Positions 1 through 9,957 of a DNA stretch of 64,000 bases are shown piece by piece. Position numbers and translations under genes: made by a program. Source of the stretch: Diplocarpon mali (taxonomy: Eukaryota; Ascomycota; Leotiomycetes; Helotiales; Drepanopezizaceae); assembly GCA_024741835.1 (NCBI GenBank), contig JAENRP010000028.1, positions 183,272 through 247,271 on the forward strand, read 5' to 3'. Below the pieces are notes generated by a model that saw only the letters and a program-made list of their open reading frames with translations, had not been told where the DNA came from and did no database searches. Numbering within the stretch: position 1 is the stretch's first letter; every line of letters starts with the position of its first letter.

Positions 1-578
1 CCTGGCAATACCTGGATCGGAGTCAGCACTTGATGTTCTCCACCCTCCACGCAGAGTCCTTCTCGCCCGTCTTCCCCTCAGCCCCTACTCCGAGCAAGCA
101 CTCACCCAACCATGTACACATATCTCGACACCGTCCAGCCGACCCCCAGCCCGGCCGACACCAGCGGGTACCGCAGGCCAGCCAGCATCAGTGACCCCAG
201 CAGCGGCACCTGGTTCTCGATGTAGTGGGCGTGCGAGCGCTGCGCGCAGTTGAACCTGTTCGCGTCTTCGTCTGTGCGGCTCGGCGGCGCGTAGGCGGCG
301 GGGTAGGGCACCTTGGCGATCTTGCGGTACGAGCCTGTGTTGACCATGTGGATCATGTTCATCTGGATGGGCTCATGGTTAGAAGATGTTCGGAGGCGGG
401 GGGAGGGAGAAGGGGCTGTTGGAGTATTGATTCTGAAGGCTACAGGCTCTCTGAAGAGGCAGAAGAGTGGCTGGTTCCTTACGACAAAGGTGGATGTTGC
501 GGCGAGGACGACGTAGCTGTTACCTGTTAATGGCTGTATCTGCTGGTACGGAGTGTGAGGAACAGGGGGAGTCGCCAT
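1..578 (-). CDS. MAPEG-family membrane protein, microsomal glutathione S-transferase 3-like (C-terminus off the left edge)
   Basis: Integral membrane glutathione transferase/peroxidase of the MAPEG family, expected in the endoplasmic reticulum or outer mitochondrial membrane. Exons are 578-483, 362-106 and 11 to beyond the left edge; the introns have donors GTAAGG and GTGAGT and branch sites CTAAC and CTGAC, and phase is kept throughout. Exon 1 (32 residues) ends in the first hydrophobic segment, YVVLAATSTFV. Exon 2 carries KVPYPAAYA near residue 49, then FNCAQRSHAHYIEN, the conserved Arg/Asn signature of the family, and the membrane stretch LAGLRYPLVSAGLG. The ATG at 578 was chosen because it puts the first membrane helix near the N-terminus; an in-frame ATG at 671 would add a Pro/Ser-rich leader. 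Family assignment is strong, substrate is unknown. Confidence 0.85.
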
Positions 579-1686
579 ACCCGTAGCTGGGGTCGAGGGT
601 GAGAGCTGCCATTGCGAAGTGTTCTGCTTTGTCCTTGGAGTTGAGGAGAAGAGAGGGGGGGGAATATACATAGATGTTCAGGGAAGAGACGAGGAGAGAG
701 AGGATAGAGAGAGTCGACAGGTAATAGTGTGCCCGTGGTAAGACTTCCGTGGTGAAACTGTACTTGCGGGGGACAAAAAGGGAAACTTGCTTCTGGCGCA
801 ATGATTGCTCCGAGCGCCGACGGTAGTGTGGCCTAGCCTAGAGAGGCGCCGGTGACAGTCAGCGACATCGAGGCAGCTGAGGTTATAATACGCCGGCGAC
901 GAGGCCAAAGAGATATCCGGAGGCGGACGCTGTTTGACGTTGCCTTGGACTCTTTACTTGCAGACTCTGTCTGTGGTGTTGTTGATTCCGTCTGTCAACG
1001 CATGGACCGCTCGGGGACTAGGACGAAGGATCATAAGAAATAGCAAAAGAAAGGAAAAAGAAGCAAGAAGAGTGGTTCAAGGAGGCGGCATGCTACGGTG
1101 TACTGCGAGTGTAGAAGTCGGAATGGTGTATACGGGTTGAAGCTAATATATATCGTCGGAAGTCAAGGGTTGAAGGTCTGGCCAGTGATAACACGACCAG
1201 GCGCAGCACACGAGTACTGCATTGGTGGTAGGACAACCAGGTTTTCCTTGGTAGATTTGTGTGCTTTGTATTGGAGAATCATGGAACATTTCGGATTCGC
1301 AAGTCACTGCGCGGATGAGTTTCACATGCTGGTATTGACAACCTTGAAAATAGAAATCTTAAACTCATAGGCTGGGGCCTTAACCCCGACTGCCAAACTC
1401 CCCGAATTAGCAAAACACGCCCCTCGCTTACACCACCATCTTGGAAGTCAAAATTCGAGAGCCAGGCTGCTGCTCTCTACCCTTTACAATTGCGATCATG
1501 GCGGAGAAACAGGCATGTTTTCTTTTATTTTCGTGAGACTTGGTTCCTCCAAGTTACATGACTAAACAGTTACTTGTAAACAACCAGCAGGTAGCCATCT
1601 TGCGCAGAGTCGCACGACATGATCGTCACTTTTTGTTGATAGCCGGCCCTCACCTAAAGCCCGGCCAAGCAATAGTAGAGCCTACC
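579..1686. other. intergenic, no supported gene
   Basis: Upstream region of the MAPEG gene and downstream region of the MFS gene. Only short open frames without recognisable motifs are present. Confidence 0.6.
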
Positions 1687-3592
1687 TCAGTACCGGTAAA
1701 GTATCTTGACCTCTCCTGCGCTTCCACCGCTGACCCTCCTGCGATTGAGCAGTCCGTAGTAGAGTCTCAGGCCGACACGCCCTGCTGCGACGAAGAACAG
1801 CAGCCCGGCATTTGTCCCTGCGATCAACATATCTGAGTCAGTATAAATTCTTCGACACGTGCAACAGGATAAATACAAGGCCCGGTATTGCGTCTCACCG
1901 GACAAGCTTTACACGAATGATACATCCTGAGAGCAATGAGGCAAGGAATGTAGCTTACAATGGCCAGTAGGATACCCTTGCTTCGCCTCATCCGCTTTGT
2001 AGTTCCACACACCCGCGATCTGACCGGACGCACCAACAGAGATGTTAATCGCTATCGCCAATTCCACAGCCCCAGTACTATACAGATTAGACGACAGCCA
2101 TCCAAGCAATGGAGGGATGCAAGAGAAAGCACCGGAAGCTGCGACGATCAAGCCCCCGTACCAAGGATGGTACGCATCGGCCGGTAGCACTGCAGAAGCC
2201 AAGAACCCAAATGCACCGATCGTCGAGAACATGGCTGCGTGGACGCCGCGCGCGTTAAAGCGGTCTGCGGAGTAAGAGGCGAGGATCGTGACGACGTATG
2301 CTACTGCGTATGGAGGGCCTAGGCCGGCAGTGATACTTGGTTACTTGGTGTGAAGAGAGACAGACTCGAGAATGATGCGGAGATGCCAAAGTAGATCTGC
2401 ATGCCAAGTCAGACGAGGCAACAGAGCTTGACAAGGCAGAGATGTACGTACGGCACAATGAGCGCAGAGACGCCAGTCAGTCAACGTCTCTCTCGCATGA
2501 GCCCAAGTCAAACCTCCATCGTGGCCGTGAGATGCCCCGAACTGGAGACGAGCAGCAGCTAGCGCCTTCTCTTCTGCACTCAGCCACTTGGAGGTTTCCG
2601 GGTAACCTGACAGAAAGAAAAACACAAGCACAGATGACAAGCACGAAGGTATGCCCTCAAGGATGAACAGCCAGCGCCACGCTGAATGACCAGCGGCCCA
2701 ATCCATGTGGCCTACCCCATAGGCGATGACAACACCAAAGGCACCAGCCAGAGTTGCCGAGGCCAGGATGAATGCCACTCGAATGGAGCGTTCTTCGGTG
2801 CGATACCAGAATGTGAGGTAATAGACGAGTCCTGGGAAGAGACCTGCAATCGATTAGGGATGAGCGTGTACCAAGCGAGGGACATAACAACTTCGAACAT
2901 CCCCAAGAGGAATCGGACGAACGTGACGCCTGCGAAGTTCTGCACTCCACCAAGACCGATCGTCGCAACGTTCCTACCTGCCGTAGAGTCAGTGACGTGA
3001 GCTCTTTACGGAAAGGAATCGTACTTGCCAGGAAAACATCAGAAACGAAATCCATCTATTCGGACTGAGTTCATTCAGCAGGTAGTTGGACGGAACCTCG
3101 AAAATAGCATAAGCTACAAGGAACACCATCAATGCGATGCTGTGCCCGATGATCAGTCAAGGCGAAGAATCGTGGCAGAGCTACTGACATGTACTGGTAG
3201 TTCGCCATATGGGTTTCCAAGAGAAGGTCATCATGAGTCGCCGCGTCGAGTGTTTTCGCATTACCTAATGAGCCTGATCAGCCCAGTCCTTGAAGCAGTA
3301 TCGGGGCTGGTGTTGTACCTATATTTGAGCGATCTAGGTAACAGAGCAGATAAATCGCTGCACAGAGAGGAACAATCCTCAGATCTTGCTTCCGCAGTAG
3401 AGCTCTATCTTCCGCGGTCTGTTCACTGTCTGTCTCAGCAACCACCCCGGACTCATCTGAAAATCTTCCGTAAGCCTTTCTCGAGTCGTAGCGTCCCACA
3501 AATTGCGCAATGAACGTAATTGCGGCTTCTTTTCCAGCCTTAATATCATTCTCTCTCACAGCCGTCTTGGGTAAAGCCTTTGCATAAGACAT
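1687..3592 (-). pseudogene. MFS transporter, anion:cation symporter (allantoate/vitamin permease) type, frame disrupted
   Basis: Twelve-helix transporter of the Dal5/Tna1-like fungal family. Reconstructed exons: 3592-3319, 3264-3195, 3139-3029, 2973-2892, 2843-2452, 2396-1959 and 1817-1687. Family motifs are all present: YLDRSNIG, LMVFLVAYAIFEVPSNYLL, GLFPGLVYYLTFWYRTEER, GYPETSKWLS, VWNYKADEA and a final TNAGLLFFVAAG segment. Two lesions are visible. In exon 6 an 8-bp tandem duplication (TACTTGGT twice on the plus strand, 2334-2349) breaks the frame between FTPS and ITAGLG; deleting one copy restores it exactly. At the exon 4/5 junction no canonical donor gives the phase the next exon needs. 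Intron 3 appears to use a GC donor (GCAAGT, 3028-3023). Either the gene is dead or the assembly has errors here; the family call itself is secure. Confidence 0.8.
2334..2349. repeat. 8-bp tandem duplication disrupting the MFS frame
   Basis: TACTTGGT occurs twice in a row, 2334-2341 and 2342-2349. One copy fits the conserved reading frame of the transporter; two copies shift it. Confidence 0.9.
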
Positions 3593-4758
3593 TTTCTCTA
3601 TGCTTGCTACTTTCTGACACGACGCAGAAGAGAGATGTGCGGCGAGAATCCCATGGTGGGAGCACGAGCGCGCCAGTTTACTCGTTTTGCGAGCTGCGGA
3701 GAAAGTGGATGTGGAGCGATGCAGCTTCACCCGCTTTACTCCCTGCAGTCGACTTTACTCAAGCATCTTAACCTCATTTGTGCGTTGCTTGTGGGTTTAA
3801 CTATCCGCTTGAAAGCTTGGCTGCAACAAGGTTACAAGTAGTGAGAGACTCGAATACATCCGTGGGCAGATCCTATAGAGCGCGGCGGAGATGAGTGTGA
3901 CTGTGACGCAGCGTCAATTGACATGGACCAGCTTGGTCGGGATTTGCTTAATCTCTGGGGTCTGTTCCAGATCAAGCAAGTAAATCAGCCAACACGTTTT
4001 GGAGGCACTCGGCAGCTTGCTTGCTAATAATAAGAGAGTGCACTAAGTCATACCAGACAGCCTCGTAGAACAAATGACATAAAGACCCTGAAATTCCAAA
4101 GGATGATGTACAAATATTGACCAGGCCATGATGTCAGTAGGCCTTGTCCTGCGTCAATAGGAAAACACCCCTTGGGTTGACGAAGACTATGTCTTCTGGA
4201 CACTTGATATTTTTAATGCGCAAAGTCTAACTCGTAAGGCGGTGATTGCAGTATCAACTAATCTGTGGATAGTGTCTGGTGTCCTGATGCATCAATGATG
4301 GGTTATCATTGCTTGCAATCAGGGAGTGAGAAGTTTTCAAAAGGATCAATAGCATCTCATGAGCTGAAGATCATCGTAGTCGCAACATGAGTATAGGCAA
4401 GCTTGAGCCTTTTCGCAACAGCTCCTGTGCTGATGAATGCTCTGAAGAAACAAGTAGAAAGAAAGACCCATACGTCTGTCTGTACGAGAGGTAAGCCTCG
4501 AAGATGCTCATGCAGCGCAGAACAAAAATGGATCAGAATCAGATAAATTTCATTAATGCACCGCAAACGCCGCCGTTGTGGACACGCTTCCCCTGGCCTT
4601 CATAGCGTAACGAGGTACATTACCTATGGCAAACTTCATTCTCGAACTTCTCCAGCATACGACTTGCCCACTAATGTGACGGGTTTCCTTGATACGCATC
4701 GTAATATTGTAAGATTCCCGCACTCCTCGTGCTGTGTAGTAAGATTATCTTAGATTCA
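3593..4758. other. intergenic, no supported gene
   Basis: Upstream of the MFS gene and downstream of the Mpp6-like gene. No coding signal recognised. Confidence 0.6.
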
Positions 4759-5678
4759 CTAGAATTTCAAGGATTTTCTGGGAGGACCATCGTCGCCTCC
4801 CAAGTAGCCCCGCTTGGTCTTGGGACAGTCTTTTTTGTAGTGTGGCCCACCACAGCTGTAACAAGACACACCTGCTGGGACTTGCTGTGTCCTCTCTTGC
4901 TTCCCGCTGAGACTCGTCAGTCCGTTAAGGTTGACCATCTCTTTCTTCCTCTTTTTGGCCGCTCCCTCTGATCCTGATATGGCAGCGCGCTTCTTAACCT
5001 TGCGCTCTGCTCTAGCTTGATCCGTCGCCTCTTGACGCGAAGCTTTGATCAGAGCACTTGTAGGATCGTCCGAGCCGTCATCTGGTTCGGATTTATCATC
5101 TTCATCTTCGTCGTCACCTTCGGGTTCGGAACTCTCTAATGTGGGATCCTGTTGCTTCTGCGCTGGTCAGCACCTGATTTTTATTTTGCAGTGTCACAAC
5201 TTACCTCCAAGGTTCTATTGAACCTACCAAAGCTCCTCCTTCCAATTGTTGTAGGGACATCCTCCGAGCTATCATCCAAAAATCTGGCCTGTGAGGGAGA
5301 AGCGTCAAGATTTGCGAATCCCGTCTGGACCACTCGCAAGGCCAAGATTGGTGAGGGCGCGGAGTGACATTGGTCTTCGAAGCTCAAGACCCATCTTGTG
5401 TCACCTGCCTCTATGGCCTGCTTCTCCAAAGCAGCCTGACGTTTGGCTTCCTCGCTTGCCAGCGCAGCTTCAACAGCTTTTCGGTCCGCAAGTATATCAA
5501 CGTCGACTTTCCCAGGCGTAGAGGCAGAATCGGTCCGTCGGCGCTTTTGGGCAGGCTCTTCTGGGGTGGACGGAGCAGCAGATAGAGAAGAATGCGCTGC
5601 CCTCTGCATAAATTTCATAGTCAAGAGCCGGGAAGACATCGATTTTGGCGCACCGCCGGGACTGCTCGCGGTGGACAT
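4759..5678 (-). CDS. Mpp6-like nuclear exosome cofactor with C-terminal zinc knuckle
   Basis: Predicted 290-residue nuclear protein from exons 5678-5205 and 5157-4759 (47-nt intron, donor GTAAGT, branch CTGAC). The N-terminus has SSRLLTMKFMQRA (residues about 15-27), the motif by which Mpp6/MPHOSPH6 proteins are recognised, and GRRSFGRFN near residue 147 matches the second conserved Mpp6 motif. Mpp6 helps tether the Mtr4 helicase to the nuclear exosome in RNA surveillance and rRNA processing. The second exon is acidic (EGDDEDEDDKSEPDD), then basic (KRKKE), and ends with CYSCGGPHYKKDC, a CCHC-type zinc knuckle with three rather than four residues before the His. The knuckle is not part of the classical small Mpp6 and suggests extra RNA binding. 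It lies head to head with NDUFS6, 276 bp apart. Confidence 0.75.
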
Positions 5679-5954
5679 CTTGTAGGTGGTGAGAGGTTAG
5701 ATCTTGGGGCAGAGAGTGCAAACTACCTGCTATCCAACAAGTAGGACAATTTTTTATTAACCTGTCTCGTTAGTTGCTACACAGAGGGCAAACAGCTCAA
5801 GGCTCGACCTTGGACGTTGCTGTGTGGGAGCAGGGCTTGACAGGCAATGAATTTATTAAAAATGCTTAGTCAGTCAGCATCTCTACCGAGCTCCAAACGA
5901 CAACGCCAGTGCCATCACCATGAGTAGCGATCTACCACTTAGATCACCAACACA

Positions 5955-6770
5955 ATGCTTTCCCCCGCCAGATCGATAGCTGCGCAGCGGCTATCAAAGG
6001 CGGTTTGTCTCTCGACGAGGCGAGCCTATGCCTTTTCCGCAAACGATGCGCAGGAGATTAACACGTCGGAATCCTCCAAGCCGGCCCAGAACGTCTCCAA
6101 GACCAACGAGCTTCCCATGGAAACACCACATCGAGAGACTCGTCTGCAAGAAAACGCCGCGGATGCTGAGAAATTTAGGGCTCAACAGGCGCCCAACAGG
6201 AGCGCTGTGTGGTCACGAAGTCAGAATCCTAGGGCCAAGGCTATGTCAGGACCCAGGTTCGAGCAGACGATTATGGGAATGCAGGTCAGCACAATCTTTA
6301 GATGAAGCTTCTGGAATTGGCTTCGTCTTGCGCCTCTGATTTCCCGCTGTTCATGGGCTAACTTTTCGCAGCCTGCCCCTCAAGCCGCAATCGAATTGAT
6401 CCACAAGCAGCCTGTTCGATTGACACACGATCGAATGGTATCTTGTGACGGGGGCGGTGGACCATTGGGACACCCAAGAATCTTCATCAACACCGACAAG
6501 CCCCAGATCTGCATGTGTACATATTGCGGTCTTCCATTTGTACGTTGCCCTCGCAATCAGGTCTCCGGACAGACTTCTCTATGATTCCTTTTTCATGCCA
6601 GTCGATTCACAGCAATCTGCTGTTGCTGATATACCTCACAGGCCAATGAGCACCACCGAGCGCATCTTGAGTCTCTTCCAGACACCGCGTATCCCCTGGC
6701 TCCCAAAGGTAATACTGTTGAAATCCCCGAATCGCAGCGAATTACAGGTGAGGCTCTCGGTCAGAGATGA
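5955..6770 (+). CDS. NDUFS6: NADH dehydrogenase (complex I) iron-sulfur protein 6, mitochondrial
   Basis: Accessory subunit of the peripheral arm of respiratory complex I, with a bound zinc needed for late assembly. Exons 5955-6284, 6372-6539 and 6642-6770 give 208 residues, all junctions in phase. The first 25 residues (Arg/Ser/Ala-rich, no acidic residues) form a typical mitochondrial presequence. The zinc-binding domain in exon 2 has the four expected ligands: Cys in VSCDGGGG, His in LGHPRIFI and both Cys of MCTYCGLPF. Exon 3 supplies ANEHHRAHLESLP and the C-terminus. The stop at 6768 was preferred to a further GTGAGG donor just upstream because the family ends close to this point. Confidence 0.93.
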
Positions 6771-7242
6771 TTGCGGCTCGGTTGGAGTTGAGGGATGTTG
6801 TTATTGTGAATATGAAAGACTTTTCCAAGTTCCTGGTATCCACTATATCTCTGACGTGCTCTCCCATCTTTCCGCTGGCAAAACAAAGCACGCTGCAACT
6901 AGGCAGAGCTCCAGCAGTATTTTGAGTCCGCAGCAAGCACCCTGATCTCGATTGAGTATGTACTGGCTACAACTCCGCGATAAAATTAAAACCATGAATA
7001 GACGAGAACAGGTAACTAATCTGAAGAGGGATCCTTACCCTTGTCACAAATTTAGTCACATAGTTCAATATTAGTTACTCTATCAGAGAGAGCACTGCAA
7101 CATCACTGATCAAGTCGTCAGCCCAAGTGACTAGCCGTCCACGCTCGAGACCGAACGAGCACACCGCCTCCGTATTCTGCCGTGAGCTACCTCGAGCTCT
7201 CAACATCCTCCTCCGTACAACTTACCTTCCATAACACTGAAG
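6771..7242. other. intergenic, promoter region of the CFIm25 gene
   Basis: Downstream of NDUFS6 and upstream of the CFIm25 ATG. No gene recognised; a pyrimidine/AC-rich leader precedes the start. Confidence 0.6.
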
Positions 7243-8099
<857 letters not shown>

Positions 8100-8433
8100 A
8101 GCGATGATCTTTGACGGCATGGAATGGCGTTGGAGGGTTGGCAAAACAGCTTGGGTCATCTGGATGTGATACCATACAAGGGTTTCTGGTCGGGTATGAA
8201 AAGATCTCTGCCAGATCCGCAGAGATTTGGACTGCCAATGTCTCTACGATCAATGAGAAAACGAATCGCACACGTACCATCAACTACTGCTTCGAACGTG
8301 GGGGATCTGCCCAGTTTTCATTGTAGAGATGAATGCTAGCGCCTCCCAGTAGTATCCCGTCCAGGTATCACTAGATCACCCTTAACTCCAGCAAAAATAC
8401 CGTCGATTATCAGACCACCACACCCCCGACTCC
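8100..8433. other. convergent 3' intergenic region
   Basis: Between the stop codons of CFIm25 (plus) and the YjbQ-like gene (minus). No gene seen. Confidence 0.6.
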
Positions 8434-9211
8434 CTACATTTTTTCCCCCTGGATAGTAGCGACGACCTTCCTCTGGTGCTTACTAGCCCTAAACTCCAAG
8501 TACCAAATTCCTTGCCATGTGCCCGTCGCTAACTTGCCATCTCGGATGGGAATCGTGACACTGGCGCCGATCAGAGCGCTCTTGATGTGTGCCTGTGTTC
8601 ATCAGCTCCAGCCCACTCTTCGCACCCCAATACCAGCATCCAGGTCCAAGAACTCGACATCCCATCCACGCTCTCCGATCCCGCCGTGACATGTGTGCGT
8701 GCGTGCAGAAGATATGGGGTAGACGTGGGCTGTCGGCCTAGAAAGATGTACGTACGGGCATGTCATCCAGCCCCTCCGCGCTGTGTCTATACACCGTACC
8801 GTTCCTATCCTCGGGCGCGATCCGATCCAGCGCATCGCTCATGTCCGCCCTCACGTCCTCGTCCCAGTTCTCGTTCAGGCTCAGCGCGCAGCTCGTGTGC
8901 TGGATGAAAAGGTGGAGCAGCCCGACCTTGAACTGCCTGATCTCGGGCAGCTCTTTGAGGATCGTGTCGGTGACGAGGTAGCTGCCGCGGGACCTGGCCG
9001 GCAGGGTCAGGGACTGAGGGAGTCAGTATCTTGCATCCCCGGTTCCGGCTCGTTCTGTTCTCGGGTTGGAAGTTTGGCGTGCTGGGGTGGGGGAGGAGAG
9101 AGGGTGCGATGTGTGGAGGGATACTCATGTGCACTGCACGCTCCCTAGACAATCGCAAGAGGGAACGAGGTCTGGGAATCGGGGGATACTCGCTTTCTGG
9201 GACCAAGACAT
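8434..9211 (-). CDS. YjbQ/UPF0047 family protein
   Basis: Predicted 144-residue protein of the YjbQ (UPF0047) family, found in bacteria, archaea and fungi; some members are described as having weak thiamine-phosphate synthase activity, but the physiological role is not settled. Exons: 9211-9194 (18 nt), 9013-8756 and 8592-8434. The family core is complete: HLFIQHTSCALSLNENWDED, a His/Asp/Asn-rich pocket, then DMSDALDRIAP, AEGLDDMP and HIKSALIGASVTIPI, and the C-terminal GTWQGIWYLEFR. The first exon encodes only MSWSQK. It joins in frame with SLTLPARSRG solely if intron 1 (9193-9014) has a GC donor (GCGAGT); the nearby GT donor puts the rest out of frame. The length equals that of typical family members, which supports this start. 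Confidence 0.85.
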
Positions 9212-9957
9212 GCTGCGGAGTGGTGCTGGTTTTGAGAGGTAGGTACTCGGCGATACGAGGTCAAGAGGTACGGTCCAGAGGCGATGGAAAATACTGGGAA
9301 AGAGGGCGACCAGGAGGAAAAAGCACAATAGAACGGTGGCTGTTAAGGAACTGGGAGTGGTGGTTGGAGATGGCATTTGTCGTTAAGACGAGGCAAAGAG
9401 GGTTCACCTGTGATTCGAGGCGGGGTGGGACTGGACGTCATGCGGTAGGGATCGATATAGTGTCGAGGGGTTGTGCTCTGGACATCTTGGACGTAGGAGT
9501 GGATTTCCCAACAGGCTTGCAACCGAACAATTCAGTTGTGGTCTTGAGAGTAATTGTGATGTTTCTTGTCACCATTCCCAGATCGAGCCCACAGATCCCC
9601 ATAAAGACCTGTGATCTGTCCCGCCGGACGAAATTGGAAAACTCGGCTCATTGCAATAATTTCTGCTATTGAATGCTGCGCTATGTTTCAAGCACAAAGG
9701 CTGCCTCCCCCTTCCTTTTCCCTCGCTAAAAGCTGAGATGCAAATTTTAATCGATATTTCTAAAGCAGATAACCCGCCATAAGATAGGCTCTCCAAGCAT
9801 CAAGACGAGTGAGAAGTTATGTCATGAGGAGAGGGATCCTGCGGGAAACTTCTCCAGCGACAGCTTCCCAAACAAGCTCGAGCTCGATGGAGTAAAAAGC
9901 AAATATATCCTCAGATCCGTAACTGCGTGGGTTGGAAACTTTCCCAGATACCTCGCC
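9212..9957. other. intergenic, no supported gene
   Basis: Upstream of the YjbQ-like gene and downstream of the GW-repeat gene. Long open frames here overlap introns and promoter sequence and have no recognisable product. Confidence 0.6.

Noticed and set aside
1497..1560. ATG with short open frame (MAEKQ...) as a first exon
   Set aside because: No donor and no downstream coding exon before the MFS gene on the opposite strand.
9031..9672. 213-codon plus-strand open frame
   Set aside because: Overlaps the intron and upstream region of the YjbQ-like gene on the other strand, no family motif.
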